From Polynucleobacter paneuropaeus (GTDB lineage: Bacteria > Pseudomonadota > Gammaproteobacteria > Burkholderiales > Burkholderiaceae), in contig NZ_CP030085.1 of NCBI RefSeq assembly GCF_003261235.1, forward strand, positions 248,001 to 312,000: a DNA stretch of 64,000 nucleotides, in the 5' to 3' direction. The notes under the pieces are model-generated. The model saw only the letters and a list, made by a program, of their open reading frames with translations. It did no database searches and was not told where the DNA came from. Numbering within the stretch: the stretch's first letter is position 1; every line of letters begins with the position of its first letter. Shown one piece after another: positions 44,117 through 52,789 of this stretch. The position numbers were made by a program, and so were the translations under genes.

Positions 44117-45168
44117 GAATTGGCTTTCATACCAATAGCTTGTCGTTTCGAGGCGCTGAAATTGCTGTTTTTGATTACGCGCTACATAACCAATCCCTGC
44201 TTCAAAATGAATCACTGGTATTTTACAAAAGCCACCTGCCTAGTGAGCCTAGCGTTGTTGAAAAATTTTCTCAGCACTTCAAGCTCTTGCCTTATCAAAC
44301 TCATGCAGATCTGGCGCGCTTAGCAGATCAAGAAAAAATCGATTTGCTGTATTTCATTAAATCAGGTGAGCGCGATGGTGACATCATTAGTAATGTTCCT
44401 TGCGCGGTTCATGCTGTTTTCCCCACTAAGCCAGCAGAATTTCATGGCGATAAGTTAGCCTTTGTTTCGCAGTGGCTGGCCAAAGAGTATTCCAATCATA
44501 AAATTCCTTTTGTACCCCATATGATTGATTTGCCCAATGTACAAGAAGATCTGCGCGTAGAGCTCAATATTCCAAAACATGCCACAGTAATCGCCAGCTA
44601 TGGCGGGTCAGATAGTTTTAACTTACCTTTTGTACATGAAACCATTGTGCAGGTATTGGCTAAGCGTAAGGATCTTTATTTTATCTTTATGAACTTTGCC
44701 CCTTTTGCCCAGCATGAGCGCTTGATCTTCTTGCCAGGCAACTCGGACATGCATTACAAGATGCGTTTTATTAATACTGCCGATGGCATGATTCATGCTA
44801 GAGGAATAGGAGAAAGCTTTGGCTTGGCTTGTGGTGAGTTTTCAATCAAGAATAAGCCGGTCATGACCTATGCATTTTCGCCACAGCGCAGTCATATTGA
44901 AATATTGGGAGATAAAGCACTTCTTTATCAGGGTAAAAAAGACTTAGCGCAAATGCTGCTGAACTTTAATCCCCAAGTTCAGCATGAACGTAATTGGGAT
45001 GCCTATAGTACAAATTTTTTACCTTCTGCAGTGATGAATAAGTTTAAAAAAGTATTTTTATCTAGTGATGCTCAAGATTTACGATTGAGCCCATTGGATA
45101 AATTATCGATACAGAGATATCGTCTTGAAAGAAAAATACGAAATCTCTCTAAGAAAATGTATCTATAG
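44113..45168 (+). CDS. Putative GT-B glycosyltransferase
   Basis: This 351-residue protein looks like a GT-B (GT4-type) glycosyltransferase. It starts RIGFHTNSLSFRGAE, a common GT4 N-terminus with a Gly-rich loop. DGMIHARGIGESFGLACGEF near residue 235 corresponds to the donor-binding ExxxE region. The exact family and linkage are not clear. It begins with TTG at 44113, overlapping the fcl stop by four bases, so it is probably coupled to fcl and may add fucose. Its C-terminal part is highly basic. Confidence 0.75.
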   Translation: MRIGFHTNSLSFRGAEIAVFDYALHNQSLLQNESLVFYKSHLPSEPSVVEKFSQHFKLLPYQTHADLARLADQEKIDLLYFIKSGERDGDIISNVPCAVHAVFPTKPAEFHGDKLAFVSQWLAKEYSNHKIPFVPHMIDLPNVQEDLRVELNIPKHATVIASYGGSDSFNLPFVHETIVQVLAKRKDLYFIFMNFAPFAQHERLIFLPGNSDMHYKMRFINTADGMIHARGIGESFGLACGEFSIKNKPVMTYAFSPQRSHIEILGDKALLYQGKKDLAQMLLNFNPQVQHERNWDAYSTNFLPSAVMNKFKKVFLSSDAQDLRLSPLDKLSIQRYRLERKIRNLSKKMYL

Positions 45169-45184
45169 ATCATCAAGGCCCATT

Positions 45185-46348
45185 ATGAATATTCTTTTAA
45201 CAGGTGGAGCAGGATATATTGGTAGTCACACTGCGGTTGCGCTCGCCAGCGCCGGATATACCCCAATCATTCTAGATAATTTTTGCAATAGTGACAAAAG
45301 TGTCCTTAAGCGCTTAGAAAAGATCATTCAAAAGCCTGTTGCATGCGTAGAAGGTGATGTGCGCAATACAGATATTAAAAAAAGTTTCTACTATTTTTGT
45401 ACAACTCTTTTTTTGTTTGACTTGATTTGTAATATCTATAACCATATCCAGGGTATCAGCTGGGGCGGCATTCCACTGGAAATCAGACCGGGAGATTGGC
45501 TTGGAAGATCGGGCGGCATATTCGGCCACCCGTTTTACAGTATTGATATTTCGCTTGTTGCTTTATTTACTGCGTTCCTATTAAGAAATCGATATCTAGT
45601 CCCACTACTTTTGACAGTAGTGCTCAACCTAGTTTTAGCCGGCTCGCAAAGAGGCATGTTGGCTTTAGCTCTAGTTATTATTTTGTATGCCCTCTTTTAC
45701 TGGAGAGCCAAAACAATCTATATTTATTTAGTATCCGCTCTGATCGTCGGCGCAGTTTTTTTAGGCGTTGCAGATATTGCAGTCCATCATCCTGAGCTAG
45801 TGGCCCACAACGAGAGAATCTTTCGCTGGAGCTATGGCTATGAAGCGCTCATTAGCAATTGGCAGCAGGTGAACAATTATCTTCGCTTGAATCCTGAAGT
45901 TTTTATTCCCCAGTCATCTAGCTTGATTAATTCACCATTATATTTAAAGACCCCTTTATTTTTCATTAACGCTGAATCATATTATTTATCAGAGGCGGTC
46001 AATTACGGATTGCTAGTGAGTTTGCTCTCAATCCTCATTTTTTTCAGAGTCTACAAAATCAATCACAAATGCAATGATGCTTTGCTAAAGTTAAGCTCTG
46101 ACAGTGGGGAGATTTCAGCTGCATCAAGTCTGCAAGCTAGCCCTAGCTCTAGCCTTGGCTCAACATGGATTGCATTTTTTCTGGGCTTTTTTATCTTTTT
46201 AGACGGTTTTTATGGCTACTTAATGGGAGTTACTTTTCTAATTTTTTTTACGCAGTGGTGTGTTTTACAGACCAATCTGCCCTTAAATTTCAAAAGAGGG
46301 GTGAGTAGGCAAATTTTTGTGATATTTGGTTTTAATAGATATAATTAA
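45185..46348 (+). CDS. In-frame chimera: truncated GalE fused to C-terminal Wzy-like polymerase
   Basis: The first ~63 residues are the N-terminus of UDP-glucose 4-epimerase (GalE), with TGGAGYIGSH and VEGDVRNTD. Near 45374, beside an A-run, the sequence turns into a polytopic membrane protein. Residues from about 66 on have several hydrophobic helices and the segment GRSGGIFGHPFYS, typical of O-antigen polymerase/ligase (Wzy_C) proteins. GalE lacks its catalytic YxxxK and substrate domain, so it cannot be an epimerase, and the polymerase lacks its N-terminal helices. It is followed by wzz. Best read as a recombination or deletion scar; whether the protein works is unknown. Confidence 0.75.
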   Translation: MNILLTGGAGYIGSHTAVALASAGYTPIILDNFCNSDKSVLKRLEKIIQKPVACVEGDVRNTDIKKSFYYFCTTLFLFDLICNIYNHIQGISWGGIPLEIRPGDWLGRSGGIFGHPFYSIDISLVALFTAFLLRNRYLVPLLLTVVLNLVLAGSQRGMLALALVIILYALFYWRAKTIYIYLVSALIVGAVFLGVADIAVHHPELVAHNERIFRWSYGYEALISNWQQVNNYLRLNPEVFIPQSSSLINSPLYLKTPLFFINAESYYLSEAVNYGLLVSLLSILIFFRVYKINHKCNDALLKLSSDSGEISAASSLQASPSSSLGSTWIAFFLGFFIFLDGFYGYLMGVTFLIFFTQWCVLQTNLPLNFKRGVSRQIFVIFGFNRYN

Positions 46349-46446
46349 TTGAGGTAAAAACAAGCATTAATCTGTTTGATGTATAAATTCACGTAGTTAA
46401 ATAGAGATAAAACAGATATTCACCCAAGCTTAGAGATGTAAAACGC

Positions 46447-46467
46447 AATAACCAATAACCAATAACC
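46447..46467 (+). repeat. Three tandem AATAACC heptamers upstream of wzz
   Basis: Three perfect copies of AATAACC lie at 46447-46467, ending eight bases before the wzz ATG, where a ribosome binding site should be. Copy-number change by slippage would alter the spacing and could vary wzz expression. Confidence 0.8.
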
Positions 46468-46475
46468 TATCACCA

Positions 46476-47333
46476 ATGACTTCGCCAGATCACCAAAACA
46501 CGCACCATCAAACTTTGGATATCGCACATGAAATCTCCCTATTAGAAATACTTGATTTTTTTAAAAAGTCCTGGAAAATCATAGTCTTAGGATCTTTTTT
46601 GGGTTTAATTTGCGCAATTGGCTACCTTTTGGTGACCCCGCCAATGTACGAAGCCACTGCCCACATTCGCATGGCGCAAGTCTCCCAAACCAATCCCGCA
46701 AACCCCTTTGGCGCCGTCATAGAAGACCCTACCTCCCTGATCTCTCGGATGCAGTTCCCCACCAATTATTCGCCTGAGGTGATTAGCGTCTGCGATTATC
46801 AAGATCAACCCCAAGCGGCGCTAGCCCTATCAAAAGCGGCTAAATTTTCGATCCCCAAGGGCGTGGCTAATGCAGTGGAATTAAAAGTGCTTGCCCCCAC
46901 TTCGCAGTTAGCAGCAAGCTGTGCCCAGGCAATCTTCGTGCAAATTGCTAATATGCAAGAGCAGCTTTCCAAAAACTTTGTTGAAGAGGCCAAAATTAAG
47001 CTTGACTCCGATAATGAGCACATCGAGGGCGCCAGAAAACTCATTACAAAAGCAGACCAATCGGGAAGCGCTATGTCGGCAGCCTATTTATCTGCCCGTG
47101 ATGAGCTGACCTATTTTTTAACGGATCGTGAAAAGATGATCGATCTAATTAATTCGGTCAAAAGCAGGGGCACTCGCCTAGATTCTCCAATTTACGCCTC
47201 GGAGCGACCCGTCTCGCCTAAAAAGGCGATGAGCTTGATCGCCGGTTTAGTGGCAGGTTTTTTCTTAGGATTGCTGTTCGCCCTGGGCCGCAAATTTATA
47301 CAGCAATCCAGTTTGAGCGGGAGACTCAATTGA
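46476..47333 (+). CDS. wzz: Wzz-family chain length determinant
   Basis: Wzz proteins are inner membrane polysaccharide co-polymerases that set O-antigen chain length with Wzy. The 285-residue protein has two membrane helices, at about residues 35-54 (IIVLGSFLGLICAIGYLLV) and 253-272. The periplasmic coiled part lies between, and the Pro-rich ASERPVSPKKAM motif precedes helix 2. It follows the truncated Wzy-like chimera. No ribosome binding site is obvious, and a triple heptamer repeat occupies the leader. Confidence 0.88.
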   Translation: MTSPDHQNTHHQTLDIAHEISLLEILDFFKKSWKIIVLGSFLGLICAIGYLLVTPPMYEATAHIRMAQVSQTNPANPFGAVIEDPTSLISRMQFPTNYSPEVISVCDYQDQPQAALALSKAAKFSIPKGVANAVELKVLAPTSQLAASCAQAIFVQIANMQEQLSKNFVEEAKIKLDSDNEHIEGARKLITKADQSGSAMSAAYLSARDELTYFLTDREKMIDLINSVKSRGTRLDSPIYASERPVSPKKAMSLIAGLVAGFFLGLLFALGRKFIQQSSLSGRLN

Positions 47334-47450
47334 TTTTGAGTCTGAGGATTGCATCCAGGGTGCGAGATCGGGCATTAGCGGGCGTGAGTAATGGCAATAA
47401 ATATCTAAATAGAGTAGTAATCTTGCTTTAATTAAAGAAGGATTAATCAG

Positions 47451-48560
47451 ATGAAAGATAAGCCAATTTATGTTACCGAACCATTTCTTCCGCCTTTAGA
47501 TGAATTCACTATTTATTTAAAGCAGATTTGGAAAAATAAAACACTTACTAATGGCGGCCTCTTTCATCAGCAACTAGAAAAAGCCCTCTGTGAGTATCTT
47601 GGCGTAGAGCATATTTCGTTGTTTAATAATGGTACGGTTGGGCTCATAACTGCTTTGCAGGCTTTGAAAATCAAAGGGGAGGTTATTACCACTCCTTACT
47701 CTTTTGTGGCTACAGCCCATTCGCTTCTTTGGAATGGAATTGAGCCCGTCTTTGTTGATATTGATCCCAGTACTTTAAATTTAGATCCATCAAAGATTGA
47801 AGCCGCAATCACATCTAAAACCACGGCCATCATGCCGGTACATTGCTATGGACATCCTTGTGATGTGGAAGCAATTCAGGAAATTGCAGATCGTCATAAC
47901 TTAAAAGTAATTTATGATGCAGCACATGCTTTTGGGGTGCAATGCGATTGCGGCAGTGTTTTAAAGCATGGCGACTTGTCCGTTCTTAGTTTTCACGCCA
48001 CTAAAGTATTTAATACTTTTGAGGGTGGCGCAATTGTTTGCCCGAACGCCGAGACTAAGCGACTCATTGATCGGCTTAAAAACTTTGGCTTTGTAGATGA
48101 GGTCACGGTTAATGTAGCTGGGATCAATGGGAAGATGAGCGAGGTAAATGCGGCATTTGGTTTGGTGCAACTTAACCATATTGATGCTGCGTTGGAGGGG
48201 CGCAAGACAGCCGATACGCTCTATCGGGCACTTCTTAAAGATGTTATGGGAATTCGATTTCTTGAAGGCTCGGGTGAAAGAGTTGCCAATTATTCCTATT
48301 TTCCAATAATGGTCGAAAGCTCATACCCTCTTACTAGGGATGAGCTTTATCATAGGCTAAAACAAAGCAATATATTTGCAAGACGATATTTTTATCCACT
48401 GATTAGTGAATTTCCAGTGTATAAAAAATTTCCCTCAGCCAGTCCGGGCATGCTGCCGGTTGCTACGAAGGCCTCTCAAGAAGTTCTATGTTTGCCTTTG
48501 TATTCATCCTTGCCCGAAGTTGAGCAACTTAGAATTGTTTCATTGATAAAAAATATTTAA
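47451..48560 (+). CDS. DegT/DnrJ/EryC1/StrS-family sugar aminotransferase
   Basis: This PLP enzyme aminates a nucleotide-activated keto sugar. The internal-aldimine lysine is K185 in SFHATKVFNTFEGG, and the PLP pyridine-binding aspartate D156 lies in IYDAAHAFG. GTVGLITALQAL forms the phosphate site. With rfbB making dTDP-4-keto-6-deoxyglucose and an acyltransferase at 50441, it may produce a dTDP-amino-dideoxysugar that is N-acylated (VioA or FdtB type). Whether it acts on C3 or C4 is not settled. The 369-residue length is normal. Confidence 0.88.
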   Translation: MKDKPIYVTEPFLPPLDEFTIYLKQIWKNKTLTNGGLFHQQLEKALCEYLGVEHISLFNNGTVGLITALQALKIKGEVITTPYSFVATAHSLLWNGIEPVFVDIDPSTLNLDPSKIEAAITSKTTAIMPVHCYGHPCDVEAIQEIADRHNLKVIYDAAHAFGVQCDCGSVLKHGDLSVLSFHATKVFNTFEGGAIVCPNAETKRLIDRLKNFGFVDEVTVNVAGINGKMSEVNAAFGLVQLNHIDAALEGRKTADTLYRALLKDVMGIRFLEGSGERVANYSYFPIMVESSYPLTRDELYHRLKQSNIFARRYFYPLISEFPVYKKFPSASPGMLPVATKASQEVLCLPLYSSLPEVEQLRIVSLIKNI

Positions 48561-48587
48561 TTTTGTAATGAAGTTGAGCAACTAAGA
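48516..48587 (+). repeat. Direct repeat spanning the end of the aminotransferase gene
   Basis: GAAGTTGAGCAACT occurs at 48516-48529 inside the gene and again at 48570-48583, just behind its stop; the match extends as 17 of 18 bases. The second copy marks the start of a 200-base, very AT-rich gap. It looks like a duplicated gene end or a recombination scar. Confidence 0.7.
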
Positions 48588-48784
48588 TATTTATCACAAG
48601 AATTTAAATAAATATTGATGATATATCTTTGGCCCTTAAACAACGACGTTAATATAAATTTTTCTATTCTAGAATTAAAAATATAAGGCTATTCATATAG
48701 AATATGATAATTAAATTTCTATAAAAAATGATATGCAAAAAACTTTTGAAAAGAATTCAACATTTATATTTTTATAATTAATCT

Positions 48785-49696
48785 ATGCTTTTATCTATAG
48801 TTATTCCTGTTTTTAACAATTCAAAAACTCTTGAAAAGATCTTTGATCAAATTCTTACTGTTTGGGAGAAATCTTTTGGTGATTTACAAATCGAGGTAAT
48901 TTTTGTAAATGATGGCTCATCCGATGACTCCCGTAAGGTGATTGAGAGGCTTCAGCGCTCAAATAAAATTGTTCAACTAGTTAATCTATCAAGAAATTTT
49001 GGCCAATTGGGCGCCCTAATGGCTGGTTTTAAAAATGCTAAAGGTGATGCAATTATTTGTATAAGTGCAGATCTTCAAGATCCTGTTGAACTAATGGGTA
49101 AGATGGTCAATCATTGGTTGAATGGAGGGGCGGAAATAGTTATTTGCCATAGACAGGGAAGGTTGGATGGGCTTTCGGCTAGTCTTGCTTCTAAAGTTGC
49201 CTATAAGATATCTCGCCTAACTTATACGGAATTACCCCTAGGCGGCTTTGATTATTGGCTAATGACTAAACGCATAAACAATATGCTGCTTGAGTTTAAA
49301 GGAAGGCATAATTTTCTTCAGGGTTATTTGGTTTCCCTAGGCTTTAGTAAAACCTTTATACCTTATGTAAGAAGGCAGCGAGAAGTTGGAAAATCTGGAT
49401 ATAGTTTAAGTAAAAAAATAAAAATCGTTTACGACTTTATTGTTGATACCTCACATTTACCAATACAGTTAATATCCTTAGTTGGCTTTATATTTTCAGC
49501 TATAAGTATTATTTATACATTTTTTATATTTTATGCTTGGTATTGTGGAGAAACCCCTTTCAAAGGTTGGGCTCCAATTATGATTGCCATACTATTAACT
49601 GGCGGCCTAATAATGATGATGCTAGGAATAATTGGGGAGTATATTTGGAGAATATACGACAATCAAAGAGATTTCCCAGCTTATATTATAGATTAG
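48785..49696 (+). CDS. GT2 glycosyltransferase, ArnC/GtrB-like
   Basis: The 303-residue protein is a polyprenyl-phosphate-type GT2 enzyme. The N-terminal GT-A domain has IPVFNNSKTL, VNDGSSDDS and SADLQDP. Two membrane helices lie at the C-terminus (about 228-250 and 262-285). Such proteins usually load a sugar onto undecaprenyl phosphate for later transfer. The gene starts after an AT-rich gap of 224 bases and is AT-rich itself. The substrate may be the amino sugar made next to it, but this is inference. Confidence 0.88.
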   Translation: MLLSIVIPVFNNSKTLEKIFDQILTVWEKSFGDLQIEVIFVNDGSSDDSRKVIERLQRSNKIVQLVNLSRNFGQLGALMAGFKNAKGDAIICISADLQDPVELMGKMVNHWLNGGAEIVICHRQGRLDGLSASLASKVAYKISRLTYTELPLGGFDYWLMTKRINNMLLEFKGRHNFLQGYLVSLGFSKTFIPYVRRQREVGKSGYSLSKKIKIVYDFIVDTSHLPIQLISLVGFIFSAISIIYTFFIFYAWYCGETPFKGWAPIMIAILLTGGLIMMMLGIIGEYIWRIYDNQRDFPAYIID

Positions 49697-49760
49697 TCTA
49701 TTTATTTTAAATACACTTGAATTGTGATTATTAAATAAATATTATATTTAGGGAAAATTA

Positions 49761-50444
49761 ATGAAGATTTGTGTTATGCAACCATATTTCCTTCCTTATT
49801 TGGGTTATTGGCAACTCTTAAATTATGTTGATAAGTTTATAATTTTTGATGATGTCAACTATATAAAAAAAGGTTATATAAATAGAAATAAAATGCTTTT
49901 AAAGAACGGCTTGTATCAATTTACCCTGTCAATAGATGGAGCCTCACAGAATAAAAAAATATGCGAATTGAAATTATTGGGTGACCATGAAAAAATCCTT
50001 AAAACAATTTCTCAGGGATACAAGGACGCATTAAACTTTGAAACCATATATCCATTTATGGAGGACATATTTAGTTTTAGGTCGCCTTGTCTTGTTGATT
50101 TCATTGAGCATTCAATTAAAAAAATATGCGACCTACTTTCTATAAAGGTGGAAATTTTAAAATCAAGCAAAATTATTTTGAATGAGTCCGGTGCAAATAA
50201 AATTATCCCCTTATGTAAACTGCACTCTGCAAATGTTTATGTGAACCCAGTTGGCGGAATGGAGCTCTATAAAAAGGATGATTTCCTAGCCCATAATATT
50301 GACCTAAGATTCATTAAGTTAATTCCATTGGAATACGATCAGTTAAATACCCCTTTTCATCCTAATTTATCAATAGTAGATTTTTTATTTAATGTTCCCA
50401 AGGCGAATTGGGGGCGGCACCTAGAGGGCTACGAGATCATATGA
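49761..50444 (+). CDS. WbqC-family protein
   Basis: The 227-residue protein matches the WbqC family, with the N-terminal VMQPYFLPYLGYWQLL motif and the FIIFDDVNYIKKGYINRN segment. WbqC proteins are recurrent in surface-polysaccharide and lipopeptide clusters, and their reaction is poorly understood. It opens a set of tightly coupled genes: its stop overlaps the next start by four bases (ATGA). The base composition is very AT-rich, unlike the backbone. Confidence 0.9.
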   Translation: MKICVMQPYFLPYLGYWQLLNYVDKFIIFDDVNYIKKGYINRNKMLLKNGLYQFTLSIDGASQNKKICELKLLGDHEKILKTISQGYKDALNFETIYPFMEDIFSFRSPCLVDFIEHSIKKICDLLSIKVEILKSSKIILNESGANKIIPLCKLHSANVYVNPVGGMELYKKDDFLAHNIDLRFIKLIPLEYDQLNTPFHPNLSIVDFLFNVPKANWGRHLEGYEII

Positions 50445-51097
50445 GTAAAATTATAATTTTTGGCACAAAGGAAAACTCTGAGCTTGCCCATTATTACCTT
50501 AAGAACGATAGCGATCATGAGGTAATTGCATTTTGTGTGGATGGAAAATATTTGGAGAGCTCAAATTTTAATGGCTTGCCAGTAGTGGCTTTTGAAGATC
50601 TTGAGAAGACTTGCCCGCCAACTGAGTATAAGTTTATAGCTCCACTCGCGCCAACATCAATGGGGTTGATTAGGCAGGAAGTGTTTAATAGAGTATGCGG
50701 AAAAGGTTATGAATTTATAAGTTACATTAGTTCAAGAGCAACAAATTTTTCCTCAAAGATAGGAAAGAATTGTTTCATACTTGAAGATAATACGTTACAG
50801 CCTTACACATCAATTGGCGATAATGTTCTTATGTGGAGCGGTAATCATATTGGCCATCACTCTACAATAAGGGACCATGTTTCTATAACCTCCCACGTTG
50901 TGATTTCCGGAAGATGCGATATTGGAAGCAACTCCTTTTTTGGAGTTAACTCTACTGTGCGTGATGGCGTAAAAGTTGCGGAGGGTACTTTTATTTCATT
51001 GGGGGCTGTAATTACCGGTGACACTGCGCCTTGGTCTGTCTACAAGGGGGCTTCAGCGGAGCTAACTAAAATTCCTAGTACAAGGGTCAAATTTTAA
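50441..51097 (+). CDS. PglD/NeuD-like sugar O/N-acyltransferase
   Basis: The 218-residue protein has an N-terminal Rossmann-like half (KIIIFGTKENSELA) and a C-terminal left-handed beta-helix of hexapeptide repeats (IGKNCFI, IGDNVLM, VSITSHVVI, IGSNSFFG). This is the PglD/NeuD architecture, and such enzymes acetylate amino sugars. I choose the ATG at 50441, overlapping the wbqC stop, rather than one 33 bases upstream. It may acylate the sugar from the aminotransferase at 47451. Confidence 0.85.
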   Translation: MSKIIIFGTKENSELAHYYLKNDSDHEVIAFCVDGKYLESSNFNGLPVVAFEDLEKTCPPTEYKFIAPLAPTSMGLIRQEVFNRVCGKGYEFISYISSRATNFSSKIGKNCFILEDNTLQPYTSIGDNVLMWSGNHIGHHSTIRDHVSITSHVVISGRCDIGSNSFFGVNSTVRDGVKVAEGTFISLGAVITGDTAPWSVYKGASAELTKIPSTRVKF

Positions 51098-51865
51098 ATG
51101 CCAATTTTTGATATAAATGCTCAACCAAGGGTAGAAAGTGGCTTAATTTCAGAGGCTGTTTTAAAAAGAATCTATCATGAGCTCGGAATTATTTTTGGTC
51201 GCGATGGCATCGAAAATTATGATCAACTTATACTCCTCTTGGAAGAGGCTGCCAAAAATAATTTCTCTGATTATTTAAATAAAATCAAAGCTTGCTCAAG
51301 ATCAATATTCATTAGGAATGTTTTAAGTTCTGATCAGCTTAGTCAAATTGCCGCACGTTATGGAATCAAGGCGCCAGTTTCTTTTTCACCTCCTGTAATG
51401 CATATCTCAAGCGCCAAACTTCTTCCGGAAGCGGGGGATTTGAGTCCGCATCAGGATTGGCCGAGTTGTCTTGGTTCTTTCAATTCAATAATTGTGTGGA
51501 TTTGCTTGGGGGGTGCAACAAAGGAATCGGGGGGGTTAGATTTTTATTGCTCTGACAGGCGAATACCTTTATTAGGGGGCGCAATAAATCCAAGTGTTAT
51601 AGAGTCTCGGCCTGAAGATTTAGCACAATTTGAAAAGAAGTACTTCTATGTTTTACCTGGTGATGCGATTGTGTTTGGACATTTTTTACCTCATGGCTCT
51701 CAAAACGGCAAAACTAGAATAGCAATATCACTCAGAATTGAGGATGCAAGCGACGTTTTTTGGCAAAAGCGAGGCTATGAATACGCTCAAATAACTCAAA
51801 TTAATAGAAAGCAATTTACTGAAGATGAATTATTCGACATCAACACCCTTATTAAGAAGAATTAA
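51098..51865 (+). CDS. Phytanoyl-CoA dioxygenase-like Fe(II)/2-oxoglutarate oxygenase (first)
   Basis: The 255-residue protein shows the Fe(II)/2-oxoglutarate pattern: H118-Q-D120 in LSPHQDWPS, then a distal H199 in FLPHGS and an arginine R207 in KTRIAIS that would bind 2-oxoglutarate. PhyH-type enzymes hydroxylate small molecules. It starts in the base next to the acyltransferase stop. The following gene starts inside it, 41 bases before its end. The substrate is unknown, possibly a sugar or an acyl group added to it. Confidence 0.78.
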   Translation: MPIFDINAQPRVESGLISEAVLKRIYHELGIIFGRDGIENYDQLILLLEEAAKNNFSDYLNKIKACSRSIFIRNVLSSDQLSQIAARYGIKAPVSFSPPVMHISSAKLLPEAGDLSPHQDWPSCLGSFNSIIVWICLGGATKESGGLDFYCSDRRIPLLGGAINPSVIESRPEDLAQFEKKYFYVLPGDAIVFGHFLPHGSQNGKTRIAISLRIEDASDVFWQKRGYEYAQITQINRKQFTEDELFDINTLIKKN

Positions 51866-52787
51866 GTGGGTTTTTAATCCTCAAGACCACGCAGATTTGG
51901 GCTTTACTCATGCGCAGGTTCCCACTCCTTTGATAATGGAGGACAGAATTAGGGTTTTTGTATCCGGAAGGGTGGGAAAGATTAGTCATGTATTTACTAT
52001 CGATATAACGCCTCCACCGGAGTGTAGGGTTATATCGATAAGCAAAACCCCCATATTTTCTCCAAATCATAATATTGGTACCTTTGATGACGAGGGTGTG
52101 ATGCCCAGTTGTTTTGTAACGAGAGATGATGGAGAGATTCAATTTTTATATAGCGGTTGGAATTCGCGTAATACCATTCCGTATCACAACAGTACTGGGA
52201 TTGCGAAATATCTTCCGGTAGAAAATAAAATGGAGCGACTCTTTGATGGACCTATTTTGGAGAGGACTTATTTGCATCCATATTTAGCTGTTACCCCAAC
52301 AGTTTGGAAAAATAAAGGTGGTTTTAATGCGCTATACATTTCCGGACTAGAGTGGATTAAAGGGGAGGATAGATATGAGCCACTTTATGTTATCAAAAAA
52401 GCAACATCAAAAAATTTATTAGATTGGGATAGGCCTATTGAGCAATTTATACCATCAAGGCACAATCTTGAATGTTTTAGCAATCCATCCGTAAGGCATG
52501 ATACTCATGAAGTTTTTGATGTGCTTTTCTGCTCTAGAAATGCATTTGACTTTCGTAGCAACCCATTAAATAGTTACAAAATTGGATACGCCAGCATTGA
52601 TGGGAATGCCGTTATTAGGGGTGATATCCAGTGGACTGGATCACCTGCATCTGTCCTAGAGAATGTAATGCAATGTTATCCATCATTCATAGAATGGGGG
52701 GGTAAAACATACGTTATCTACAATGGGAATGCATTTGGGGCAACCGGTTTCGGGTTGGCTGAATTTATTAAATCTGGGGAGCAATAG
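51825..52787 (+). CDS. Five-bladed beta-propeller (GH43/GH32-like) protein
   Basis: The 320-residue protein resembles the glycosidase-like five-bladed propeller superfamily. Repeated strands end in PSCFVTRDDGEIQFLYSG and TPTVWKNKGGFNALYISG, and the signature GTFDDEGVMPS is the usual acidic motif. Whether it cleaves or transfers sugars is not clear. The only ATG in frame is at 51825, overlapping the upstream dioxygenase by 41 bases. That overlap implies coupling or a non-ATG start later. The next gene begins three bases after its stop. Confidence 0.72.
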   Translation: MNYSTSTPLLRRIKWVFNPQDHADLGFTHAQVPTPLIMEDRIRVFVSGRVGKISHVFTIDITPPPECRVISISKTPIFSPNHNIGTFDDEGVMPSCFVTRDDGEIQFLYSGWNSRNTIPYHNSTGIAKYLPVENKMERLFDGPILERTYLHPYLAVTPTVWKNKGGFNALYISGLEWIKGEDRYEPLYVIKKATSKNLLDWDRPIEQFIPSRHNLECFSNPSVRHDTHEVFDVLFCSRNAFDFRSNPLNSYKIGYASIDGNAVIRGDIQWTGSPASVLENVMQCYPSFIEWGGKTYVIYNGNAFGATGFGLAEFIKSGEQ

Positions 52788-52789
52788 GA

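Noticed and set aside
45125..45184. An upstream start for the galE-wzy chimera
   Set aside because: It would overlap the preceding glycosyltransferase; the ATG at 45185 matches the normal GalE N-terminus.
45300..45460. Insertion sequence scar at the galE-wzy join
   Set aside because: No transposase fragment, terminal inverted repeats or target duplication are visible around the junction.
46447..46467. CRISPR-like repeat array
   Set aside because: Direct heptamers without spacers and no cas genes; it is a simple tandem repeat.
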